From Tigriopus japonicus (taxonomy: Eukaryota > Arthropoda > Copepoda > Harpacticoida > Harpacticidae), in contig CM021317.1 in assembly GCA_010645155.1 (NCBI GenBank), positions 14,953,080-15,017,079 of the forward strand: 64,000 bases of DNA. The letters are read 5' to 3'. Made by a program: the position numbers and the translations under genes. Below the pieces are notes generated by a model. That model did no database searches. It was not told the origin of the DNA and saw only the letters and a program-made list of their open reading frames with translations. Below, one piece after another: positions 8,797 through 19,819 of this stretch; the first letter of the stretch is position 1, and every line of letters begins with the position of its first letter.

Positions 8797-11700
8797 CTGA
8801 AAGAAAGCAATCAAGGATTAAAAAAAGAAACCAATGAAATCTCTTCAGTTCCATTTATCTTGAGGACAAATTTTGGCAAACTGAGGCAATGAAGTAAATG
8901 GATTTATTTAGCATTAGGTCTCATGATAGTAACAATTTCTAAAAACTCAAGAGTACTAAAATCCAGTTAGTTTAAAGACCCCAAACTCTTTCACGAAACT
9001 GATGACTTGAGAGTTTGGGTCAGTATTTTATGAGATTTGGAAGTATAGCTGAGGCGTAGTGGAAGCATAATGCGATAGAAAAAACGCAGCCATGTTGTGA
9101 AACCATAGTCTAACAAGATCACTTCTACTCTGTATTACTATGCTTCCATTATCCTTCAACTATACTTCCAAATGGTCCCAGCAACTGACCTTAGCCCGGA
9201 TGTTTTGTGCACTAATTCAAATGGCTCAAGTAGACCAAAGTAGAGTATGAATAACATTGCTCGAGTATAGTCTCTGTACATAAGCTGCATTTGAAAGGCA
9301 GCTTATGTACGGAGACTATACTCGAGCAATATTATTCATACTCTACTTTGGTCTACGCTTGATCTGTACTTGAGCCATTTGAATTAGTGCAACCAACATT
9401 CGGGATATTATGTTGAAAACCGGTATTTTGACTTGATTTTGGTATACGAACTAAGGCTCTGTAAATTAGAGCTATATCATGCTACCTAACAGGTCGGTTG
9501 TTGAGGTAGTTTGGAAGAATAGTATAAGCATATCTAGAAGCATAGAAGAAGTATAAAAGAAGCATATGAGATGGAGTAGAAATAACCGTGCTTGATCAAC
9601 TTTCGTTACACCAGCTGCAAATGGAAAACGTAGCTTATGTAGTAAAACTTGATCGAGTATGGCTATTTCTACTCCATCTCATATGCCTCTTTTGTGTCTC
9701 GAGGTTGGCTTCTACTATACTTCCAAACTACCTCAACAACTGACCTAATGCTGAAGGCACCAGATAGTATGGTGGGAGTACAGAAATTAACAATAGAAGG
9801 TCAGTTGTTGAGGTAGTTTGGAAGTATAGTAGAAACATACCTCGAAACACAATAGAAGCATATGTAATGGAGTAGAAATAGTATAAATAAATGTGTTTTC
9901 CATTCGCAGCTTATGTAGAGAAACTTGATCGAGCACGGTTATTTCTACTCCATATCATATGTTTCTTTTATACTTCTTCTATGCTTCTAGATATGCTTAT
10001 ACTATACTTCCTAGAATGACCATGGTCAAGTGTAATCTCAGAACATACATACATTCATTGTATGCAAACGCAAAAGCACAATCATGCCTCGATGAATTTT
10101 AATCTCACCTGCGAACTCAAGAGACCCGATGAGGGCCCATTGGACGACCCATAGGGATTCATGGACTGATTCAAGGCCGCACTAGACACAGCATAGGCTG
10201 ATATGTTTGAGGATGAATACAAGGAGCTTTCGTGGGCCGAGAGCGACGGAGACGAATGAGGAACTGAGCTGGAGGTGGAAAAGTCTGGACTGATCCCGGA
10301 CATGGCAGCCGCAGACATGTACGGATTGCCCGTGTAAGACATAGGGAGGCCCATAGGATTGTAGGCCGACGGTGGGCACGACTGAGCCTGTTTTCGGAGA
10401 CGGGCCCGCCGGTTCGAGAACCACACCTGGAACAATTGAAAATTCCGAGGATTATTTATTTACCTTTTTTTGGTGCTGTCATTTATTTAAAAGGCACGTC
10501 GTCTCGCTTAAGAGTGGGGGTGGTAAGGGAGGGTGAGGGTTGGAGCAGATCTTTAAAAGTATGGCAGGTGCTGAATAAATTGAGTTTTTCATGCCCTTTT
10601 GAGCATGAAAGCCAAAAGGTCAGAACTTCCTTAACAACTCGAGTACGCAAAGCTGGAAGCGAGTTCGGTTGGCGGTGGGGGTGGTAAACGTGGTCAGGCA
10701 TGATTATTAGTCCTGATGAAACATCTGCTTGAATTGAATCTTTGTTTCAACCTGACCTTGAACGCCACCATGACTCTTGCGTTCTTTTTTCTCTCGACTT
10801 TATTGTTCTGGCTGAATGCCAATTCCAAATCCGAGTGGAGAGCATCATTCATCCACCTGAAGAGCCCCTGAGTCATCCTCCAACCAATCTGCTCCTGTTT
10901 GGTAATGAACAGTGGCCAAAGTGTCACCAAAACAAAACCAGAAGGGTTGCTGCGAGCTATTTGGCTATTAATGGTATGTTGTACATGAGTGCCTATTAGT
11001 GCCAATCCTCACCTGAATGCGGGCCTCACTCAACTTGGTGCGTTGAGCTAATTCCTCTCGGGTATAGATATCGGGATACTGTGTGCGCTCAAAGGCCTTC
11101 TCCAATTCATCCAGTTGATAAGCGGTGAATGTGGTTCGTGAGCGGCGTTGTTTCCTTTTCAGAGGTATTCCGGGCTCGGCCTCCAAATCACTGTCCTCAC
11201 CGCCCTCATCTTCATCTTTCACTGAAACATTGGACATGTCTGAACAGACGTTAGAACCAGGCAGTCTCACTTCTTTTTCCAGTTCTAAGGGATCAACTCG
11301 TGATTCCAAGTAGAGGATCTGCTATTTCTCAGTTATATATGTACGTATGTAATGGGGAGTGTCGAGGAGTTTTAAAGCGGCTGCTGACATGCTCCAATTC
11401 TTATGATTTCCACCAATTTTTGGGGTCAGCACTTTTTGAAAAACAAGTCGTCCACCACGCCAACACCGACAGGAAACTGTGCAATAAATTCTCATTGAGC
11501 TCGAACATGACCCTTTGTTCTCCCTCCAGAGCAAAAATATGGATCAAGAATATCCGGAGAAAGACATCATTTGGGAAAGTGCCCTATAGCTTCTAAACTT
11601 GACTTGGATCCTCGTTAATGGCGTTGATCCTCATCAACCACTTGGGTGGGAAGGCTGTCTTTTGGTACAACTCATCGTCCCTTCAAATTTCACCCACTTC

Positions 11701-14700
11701 CTCCTCCTTCAATTCTCATCTTCTTCCCTTTCAATTTCCCATCTCCTTCGCCTCAACTCTACCGTATTGGTAGTCGTACTCTGGCAGTAGGGATGGTGGC
11801 ATTGGAGTACTAATGTACGTACGTACACCGGGATCGCCAAATGCCAATGCTCTTCATCTTGCCGGTGCTTGACTTCGCTTGTGAGTCAGTCCGCCTAACC
11901 CCTCCGAAACAAAATCGATAGTAAAAGTGCCGACTAATTAGTCAAGTTTGACATATTGCATTTCCCGCCGCGTCGAGCGTCGTCGGTCTACAACGTGTGT
12001 ACTATACAGTCCATCCAGGGGAGATTGCCTTCTTTTGGACTGAGATGGAAGCGGCTCTGGAACACCTTCTTTTTTCTTGGCCTCTCGGTGGGGACACTCA
12101 AGCGGGTTTTAAGATGTAATGCAATCATGTGAACACTTCTTTGTTTGTGTACTTAGATTTAGAGACATTCAAACAGAGTGAGTGCGCTGGCGGATTCCTA
12201 GAAATATCCAAGCCAATTTGTTCAAGTGACTTCAATGACTGAAAAAACGGCAACTAACTCCAGGTACGTATGTACATGGTATGAATGAGAATGGTGGCAA
12301 GTTGAGTGTTCTTCTCGATTACCACGACGACATCGACCCTCCTCCTGTTCCTTGGATGGTCTGATTGTCGGGCAGCTGGGGGTTGGGTTAGTCCCATTGC
12401 TCTATGCGAGTTTTAATCAATATCCTCCATGACTTGCAATGTATGAAGTCTATGGACTCGGTGGTAGCTCGGTAGTCATGTAGAAGCTACTTCCACTGCC
12501 ACCACCACCACCGTCGCCGCCATCATCAGTTTCAATTTTCATTTCCTGGCCCTCAAATACAACTAGGGACGCCAATAGTAGTAGTCGTCTATTACACCTC
12601 TCCAACAGCGAAACTCGTAACTCAATCCTCGATCAACGTCAAACCGGGTTTCTCGAGTTTCTCTGCGCGTCCCACAAGGGTCTTTGTTGGGCCCTTTGGA
12701 TTCGTGGACAGGAGAGGAGGTACTTTCTCCCGAGGCCTTTCAAATTCAATGCCCCCACCAAATATTAATAATCCATTATCAAGTTGATGGTGCTATCAAA
12801 ATCACTTAAGTCATGAACAAACGAGCCATGTGCTTGAAGATGACGATCATGATGATCGGCAGGAAAAATCACCCGCTGCTATCCAATGCTGGAGGAAAAT
12901 TAAATCAGGGTTGCTTCAACGCAAGATTAGCCCTGTTAAAACAAAACAGTCTGACCTAGAGAGTAGGTCTGAATGGTTTGGTTTTATTCATTGGGCACCC
13001 TTGTTTCATAGGTGGGATTTTAGCACGATCTCCAGCTGCTTGGCCAACAACGAACGAACTGGCCATCTGGATTTCCGTGGCAGGATTTCTGGGGCGGCTC
13101 TTGCTTGGTACTAGCTGGAACAAACCCGCCCGAAACTATTCAATTCAAAGCGATCTGTTCCTTGGGTAAGTAGGAAATAGAAATACCTGTGGGGGTCTCC
13201 ATCGACGTAAAAATGGGTAGGCAGACATCGATCTGACCGTTATGGCCAGCTCGTCAATCTTGCGTCTAATTGATAACTTCAACCTTTTCCTACCCGATCA
13301 ATTTGGATTCCATCCCTCACCTTAATCGAGCGAGTCAACGAGCTTCAGAGCGGTTTTAGTGTCTCAGAGGAGGAGGATATTGATGTTGTTTAAAGAAAAT
13401 TTAGAGAATGAAGGCATGCTCTGTACACGATCAATCTGGGTGCCAAAGGTTTGTAGATCCACACATTTGATATTATGACCATATCAGTTCAGTCAGCCCT
13501 TTGATGATCAATTAAAAGATTGACGATGGCTTGATTGACATTCATTAAGCTCCCGAGAACCTTTCGAAACGCGACGAGTAGGAATGAGAAGAAAAAGGAT
13601 GTCTCATTAAAATTTGATCTTTTCCGAAGAGGCATGATGAGTGCATATTAAGAGTCAATGAAACTTCCTGTTCAACTTTTTAGTAGCTCTCTCCGTATGA
13701 ATAAAATTCACAAGAGCACCTTTAAGCCTCAGACGAACCATGGCATCCTCTTTTTTTCGAAGAGAAAACGCACTAACTCGATAGCAAACTAAATGTCATA
13801 AAAATATTCATGATTCTTTTGTTTTTTAAAGCAATCTCATTCAATATCGGTTCATTGAAACCAAGGGCCGCCTCCTTCCAGAGCAACAACAAACCTATCC
13901 AGCATTGGATGATTGTGCATTGTTTTATCCATTGCTAGTTCGTTGTTTTGGTCGTTGTTCCAAGTTCATGGTGTATGGTCACGTTCAAGTACATCTACGT
14001 TCGTTGTCATCAATTCCCGATATTCATTAGGAGCCATTACAATCAGGAGCTGACTGAGCCCTGCACTGCATTCAATACTGTATGTAGTACAATGGAGATT
14101 GGAGCAGAGACGCTGGAACCGGAGAGAACAATACGAGAAGCCAATCACAAATCAGACAGAGAATCAGAGAGTTCGTTAATTGACGAACGACGACCACACC
14201 AGACTCACTCGCTCACTCACTCACAATCGGGAATTGAACATTCGCTCAACTAGTACAGTAGTACAGTACAGTATGTACATAGGGTGGAACAGAGTGAGTG
14301 AGTAAGTGAATGGAAGCACTCCGCAAAGAAGCTACCAACGAACGAACGGGAAGTGATTGTGCTGGATGAAGAAAAAAACACTGCAGCTAAGATTGAAGCA
14401 GGGTGATCCTGGCTCATTTGGCTAATCATTCCTTGGAAATGAAATATATGTACATGATAGATCTGTGCAAAGAATTATTTGACGAGGGTGGAAGAAGCTT
14501 AGTTGCCAAGTTAGCCGATCCCAATCCTGGATGAGTGAATAATGTTATAAATGTGATTGATGGAAGAGGCATCGATTGCTAATTTGGTCAGTGGCAATGA
14601 TGATGATCATGATCATCATGATGATGAGCTTAGGTTTTAGATTCGTGGTCACGCTTCAAATCTTTCATGATTAGTGGAATTGGAATCTAGCATCTTTTCT

Positions 14701-17700
14701 GACTCATTCCCTCATTCAAACTCACTGTCATCATCTTGTTCATCATTCTCTTGGCTTAATTGAACGAATGCTTGCTCGAGTTCTTTTTTTTTACTACTTC
14801 TCGGTAAAGAGACAGATAGGAAACTCAAACTGGAGGTGTGATTTCTAGAGAGGCTTTGCGATAAAAAAAAGGGCCCTTCTGAAGTTAAATGAAGGGATTG
14901 ACAAATCGCTTTTGGCATTGAGGCCCTTAGACAAGAAATGTTGTGCAATTTGGTCATCTCGGTTACTTTGTATGAAGGAAACGAAACCTATATCTGAGGT
15001 ATTTTTGTATGGCAAAGAGTGTTAAAACTAAGGTATAAAAACGTTCCTGATGGTCGAAATGAAAATTGTCTTGTCAACGCTTCTTCCTTTTTTTGAAATT
15101 CAATTGTATGTTCATAAAACCAGAACACTCGATTTAAGGGAAGATACACTAGCAAAAATCATATTACCATTAGAAATTGTTTTTAATGCATAGAGAACAC
15201 GCTTGAGAGAGTAAAGTAGAATATTGAATTGTAAATATTGTGATTTGTAATTTGAAAAACTGTGAATATTGAAAATGAAAAATTGCATATTTTGCAATAT
15301 CTTGAATCTTGTAATAGCTCACATTTAGTTTGCTAAAATAACTCTTCCAAATGGAAAATTGAATTTTCTTTTCCACCACGAGTTTTCAAAATAATACATT
15401 TGAAATTCATTTTAAAAATAACAAATAACTCCTTTGGAAACAAATGGATCATCAAATGGATCAAGCTCAATAGTATTTCAAACCACTATAGCTTTCCATT
15501 TTCTTTTTAAAATCAAAATAACCCATTCCGTTTCTTTTAGTTAAAAGCTCCATGCTCTCAAAAAACCGTTCGTAATGAGTGAATAAAGAGAGATAGAAAA
15601 AAAGTAAGTTCATCTTCGGTAAATTTTTCAAGGCGGTTAACTTGACAATAAAAATCTGTTTTCTTCATCAAATTACATTTTCCTATCGTTTGTGCAAACA
15701 TGTATTGGTAAAGCCGAATCCGTGTGTAACCCCTTGCATGAAAATAGAAGATATCCGCTTTTTGATCAAAACTTGCTGACGTCTCTGTCCAGTCTTTGAG
15801 GCGTCCATTTTCAAGTGTGCGCTTCAAACCCTGTGGTCTTTGCCACAATGCCACTAATATGAATAGCCATACTAATGCTAATAACCTCAAGTCCTTCTCA
15901 CCCAGCAAACCAAACGGGTGGAAGAGTGAGAAAACTTGCCACCCCAACCAACCCATCAACGAGCCTCCAAAGTAAGCCATGAATCATAATACAAAGCCAA
16001 GCTGAATAAGTGCCATGGCCATGTCCATGGAGTTTCGACAGTGATTCACTTGACGCCTTGAACAACTAGCTCGTATTCAACAACGACAAACCAACGAAGG
16101 CTCTTTTCGAGGGCTTTTCGACTGGTTTGGCTCAACGGAGAACATGAGAAGGAGAGAGAAAAAAGAAAGAAAGGGAAGAAGAAGAAAAGAAAGACATTGG
16201 CAGGAAACGGAGCCATTCTCTCTATTGAAGGGTGAGCCTCTTTATCAACCTCGAACGAAGACCCCATAAAAAATCAAAGCAAAATGATCCGGATATTTTA
16301 CTTCCCAGAGTGCAAAGCTTATTTGTACTTTATCTATTTGCTTCTAAACCAGAGAAAAAGCCTTGACAAATTAAATTTACAAATATTGAGTGTTACTACT
16401 CCCATCAATTTATAATGGCGACCTTTTGATGTCATGACACGTCCTTTTAGGTGTTTTATGGTATTGTTAATAACGCTACCGAAGTTAGAAAAAACATACC
16501 CGGAAAACCATCGCTTTTGTTCAAATTTGAAGAAACCCACGAAAAGGTTATTTTGTCACTGCGACAAAAATATCGGTTTCGCCCGAGAACAGAAAACGAT
16601 GGAAACTATATTCCTGGGCGGGATTAAAGATTATTTCAGCTGCTATTACGGATTAGAAATGCTTCAGTTTCTATTAACGATCCCTTGGGTTCCGTTTTAA
16701 TTTGAAATCAACGAGTAACAAACCTGAAAGACTGCGCTATTTCTACGAACAAAGCCATTTAAAACTTGTTTTCCAATACCTCAAACGAATCAAGAAAAAT
16801 GTTTCTTTTCGATAACTTTTCTTCAAGGGTTTCCAAGGCTGCTCAGTAGTTGTGTCTTCAATCTCAAACTCAAATAAATATCGTATTGGACGACTCATTC
16901 ATTCATCATGTTAAGCGACGAAAATGTCAATATTGTTGATTTGAGAAATGTTGACTGTAAATGTGGTTGGTCTCGGTGATTTGGACTTTGATTCGTTATT
17001 TCCTTTTTTCCAGTAGCAATTGGCGGGCTTTATTGGTGCATTACCAGTGCTCAGTGCCCTGATTGGTCCATAAATAACAACTCGACCATTCGCTCTCTCA
17101 CTCATTTTGTGGGAGCTCTTTCCCTCCGTTCGTTCGTGGCTGGTTTGGCCCTCTTTGGATTTGGAATACCCGTACATACAGTACGTAGTGCACCGAATTC
17201 ACCCATTGGAGTGAGTGTGTGTGTGTGCATTGTGGATATTACAGTTGAGAGTGGGAATCTGGGGAGGGCTCTTTTATTAGTTCACTTATTCGTGAATGGA
17301 AGCCTCACTGCCAGATAATTTGTAAATGTCTCAATACAGACGCCATGATGAATGAACATGAAAACTCAAATTACACCTATCCCCAACACAAATTGTGTCA
17401 AACGTAACAACAAAGTAACCTGAGAACACTCTGAATAGAAACACTGGAGGGGTTACTCGATCGAATCCATGCCAAAAAGAATTGCATTATGACTTGCTTG
17501 CTTCATACTCCTTGGACCTTCACATCAAGTGCATAAATCTTCAATCAAAGAGAGAGCCCTCAAGGTTGCTATTGAAGACAAGCAGATGGAATAGGAACAA
17601 GAAAATGCGATCCTTTTTCATAACGGGGGCCTAGACCGTATCCTAAAATATGAACCTCTACGTGTAACAATTTCACGTTCCATCCCGATTTTGGAACAAA

Positions 17701-19685
17701 TTTCAAACATATAATCCCTTGGACGTGTTGGAACTAAATGGTGTGTCAATATTCTCAACCAATCAAGTTTACTAGGTCCACTTCTCAACCATATTCTAAT
17801 TCAAGAACCCTGAAGGGTGGGTTGGCTGCTGCGCTTGTACAGAAAATATCGACAAAAAATGCCATTTTTAAAAGAAATCCTGCCTTGCTTTTTACCTCGT
17901 TCTTTCTTTTCGTCCTCGCGTCCCCGAAGGAGACGGGAGATGGCGCTGACACTCGGGACGGTATTCTTATCACATATACCTTCCTTGATGAGGCGGTCCC
18001 GGACCTCCCAACTGAACACGCCCGGGTTCTCGCTCTTGTAGTTGTCCACCTTCTTCTCGATCTCCGGAGTGGCCAATTTGGGTTTGGTCCCGCCAATCAC
18101 GCCGGGACGAATGGAACCCGTCTCCTGGTATCGATTGAGGATCTTGGACACGCAGCCGTGGGAGACGCGCAGCTGCCGGGAAATCACACACGGACGCACT
18201 CCCGCAGCCGCCATTTCGATGATCTTCAGACGAATGTGATTGGGCAAGGGGCGCCCGTTGATGAACACGCCTCCCAACTGATTGACACGCCCTTGACCTG
18301 AAGATAAAGGAAGCAAAAGGGTTCTTTTACTCGGAAGCGGTTTATGGCTCCATTTTCGAAGAAGGAGCAGCCAACGCCTTATAGGCCAATTCGAGTTAAT
18401 TAAAACACAACCCCGAACCAAGTCCACTCGCTCTCTAGTAATTAGGGCTCGCCCCTTCGACTTAATTATAAAGTCAATAAATATTGACGCCTGGCTCGGT
18501 CTCTGATTGTTTGAACAAGAAGAACGGGCTTGAAAGCTAAGAGAATGACTTGATTTATGAATCCAGCGAGCGTTATTGAGAGTTAGTTGTGTGTAGGCCG
18601 TTAGATGTCGAAGTTGAAACCATAGGCTCGGATCATTTTCATAGAAAGAATCCGTTTGGGGTCGTAAATTCGGGAATGTCGGACATTCCGATATCATTCT
18701 TTTTGACTTAAAATGCTAAAAAGCTGTTATTTAATGAAGTCCATACAATATCAATAAAAAGCTAACGTCTGTTTCAAACTCCATGATTTCTATAAATTTA
18801 TGCCAAATAATTCACGATACACAGGGAGAAAATGACAGCGATATCTAACTTTCGTTTTTGACAGTATAACATTTTTGGCCTTATTTTTTAACTTGGTATC
18901 AAAATCACCCAACAATAATCTTTGGTTTAAAAGTATCAATGAGTAGTATTAGGTAATGGGAGGCGAAAAAAATGAAAGATAACAACTGTATGTGCAAAAT
19001 TTCACGTTCTAGATGAGCAAAAACAAATCTTTTCCTCAAATGGGACGCTTCTTGCAATTCAAATACTCTGAAAACCATCGATTGAAGGAAATTTAGAGTA
19101 TCTAAAGTAGTAACAATCATTAGTTTTTTGATGCCAATCTAAGAAATATCATAATTTTTCTAGTTTGATAGTTCTCCAGTCTCCATCCTATAGAAACTAG
19201 TTCGAGGCCCAGTTTCAAAGCTGACCTACCTTGAAATGGGTATCCTGTGAATGGCATAGGTCTCATCATTGTGCCAAAATTCGACACTGTCATAGTACAC
19301 TCACACACGCACAAGTCACCGACAAATCCTGATCACACTTGTCAACCCAGCATTTGGGATGGATGGGGAGGCCGGAGTCGTTGTAACAATCACAGAGTTT
19401 ATTCTCCTCCAAACCACACCGGGTTCCACTTTAAAGACTGAGGTAGTTAAGATGAGGTCAGTGAATACCAAACCAAAGAAAGGATCCCAGAGCGGATTTG
19501 ATCTCAATACGGTCCTCAACGATCTTCGTTCCTCACACTTGAAAGCCTGACCAAGAACTGCCAAATCCTCGCCCTCACCGAAATCATTTTCCGCTCGACA
19601 ATTGTCCGCCGAGCGCCGATTCGAACCCGCCACGCTCACCTTCCCTCCCCTTCTTTCTCAGCCAACCAAGATTGGTGCTCGCCAT
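8341..19685 (-). CDS. Pax3/7-class (paired/gooseberry type) transcription factor
   Basis: Reading 5' to 3' on the minus strand, the exons are 19685-19640 (candidate start exon), 18297-17896 (paired domain), 11284-11013 (linker and homeodomain part 1), 10426-10109 (homeodomain part 2) and 8796-8341 (tail, stop TAG at 8343-8341). They total 1,494 nt, or 497 residues. The paired domain (about residues 16-142) starts [20 protein letters not shown]. The homeodomain (195-254) starts [20 protein letters not shown] and contains WFSNRRAR with Ser at position 50, the Pax-class signature. A full paired domain plus a full Q/S/T-type homeodomain preceded by LKRKQRRSR is diagnostic of Pax3/7. These proteins bind DNA in the nucleus and control segmentation, neural and muscle development in animals. 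No octapeptide is seen. Exons 3-5 are in phase 0; the first two junctions are less certain. paired, gooseberry and gooseberry-neuro cannot be told apart here. Confidence 0.9.
9018..10021. repeat. Array of nested foldback (inverted-repeat) units in Pax3/7 intron
   Basis: Four adjoining palindromic units were seen by eye: about 9018-9190, 9191-9408 (arms 9209-9288 and 9298-9390, loop about 9 nt), 9491-9746 and 9798-10021. Three share outer ends of the form AGGTCAGTTGTTGAGGTAGT followed by TTGGAAGTATAGTAGAAG. Sequences from 9710-9746 and 9798-9834 are a near-perfect inverted pair. Centres share GCAGCTTATGTA. This fits a MITE or foldback family that inserted or duplicated in tandem. No protein is encoded. 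Confidence 0.85.
10109..10426 (-). CDS. Pax3/7 exon: C-terminal end of homeodomain
   Basis: It starts exactly at GTG TGG (Val-Trp of [14 protein letters not shown]) after acceptor TTGTTCCAG and ends CAG|GTGAGA. Splitting the recognition helix between Gln and Val at homeodomain position 46/47 is the classic intron position for paired-class homeoboxes. The remaining residues are Ser/Tyr/Ala-rich. Confidence 0.92.
11013..11284 (-). CDS. Pax3/7 exon: acidic linker and homeodomain helices 1-3 start
   Basis: It encodes an acidic linker ([20 protein letters not shown]), then [11 protein letters not shown] through EARIQ, ending at donor CAG|GTGAGG. The 5' boundary is uncertain: TTAG|AA at 11284 gives the right phase and a good acceptor, while CGAG|TT near 11296 also fits the phase and adds four residues. 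A further small exon in the 6.6-kb upstream intron cannot be excluded. Confidence 0.85.
11285..17895 (-). other. Large Pax3/7 intron
   Basis: 6.6 kb between the paired-domain and homeobox exons. No convincing exon and no octapeptide (SIDGIL-like) were found. It contains (GTAC)n-type runs near 11815 and 12265, TCACTC repeats near 14200-14225, and a GATCATCATGATGATGA stretch near 14604. It may hold enhancers; nothing specific can be shown. Confidence 0.5.
17896..18297 (-). CDS. Pax3/7 exon: complete paired domain
   Basis: The acceptor is CTTTATCTTCAG, then GT CAA GGG CGT. The encoded domain reads [10 protein letters not shown]..., with [59 protein letters not shown] and [16 protein letters not shown], covering both PAI and RED subdomains. 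A likely donor is CGAG|GTAAAA at 17896/17895. Basic residues EDEKKER follow the domain. In vertebrate Pax3/7 genes this domain is split over exons; here it is on one. Confidence 0.93.
19640..19685 (-). CDS. Candidate Pax3/7 first coding exon
   Basis: An ATG at 19685 opens a short frame ([15 protein letters not shown]) that meets donor GAAG|GTGAGC at 19640/19639, leaving one G that joins GT at 18297 to restore the first Gly of the paired domain. The phase match and the short N-terminus preceding GQGRV fit Pax3/7 genes. The evidence is positional only, and other upstream start exons are possible. Confidence 0.4.
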
Positions 19686-19813
19686 TGGTTCAGCCGGCCG
19701 ACAATTAGGGCGAGCGTTCTCTGATTGGCGAAAAATTCCGCCACGCACGCCCGTTCATCGGCACTTGGCGCCAAAAGGCGGAGACTTCCCAGAGAATGGC
19801 GGTGTTTGATTGG
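19671..19813 (-). promoter_or_regulatory. CCAAT-box cluster at probable Pax3/7 promoter
   Basis: Four CCAAT pentamers read on the minus strand at 19675-19671, 19688-19684, 19728-19724 and 19813-19809, in a locally GC/CpG-rich stretch around the proposed start exon. A (GA)n run at about 20081-20096 lies further upstream. A promoter function is inferred from composition and position; no TATA box was found. Confidence 0.3.
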
Positions 19814-19819
19814 CGTGAC

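Noticed and set aside
15945..15975. Octapeptide-like LVDGLVG on the minus strand in the big Pax intron
   Set aside because: It lacks the SIDGIL core and has no clear splice sites in phase; the frame is not otherwise Pax-like.
15558..15980. 140-residue minus-strand ORF with hydrophobic start
   Set aside because: No family resemblance, and it lies inside a Pax intron without splice or promoter support.
17738..18301. 187-residue plus-strand ORF
   Set aside because: It is the antisense shadow of the paired-domain exon.
19600..19640. tRNA T-loop-like GGTTCGAATC on the minus strand
   Set aside because: The flanking stem does not pair and no D-arm, anticodon arm or acceptor stem can be drawn.
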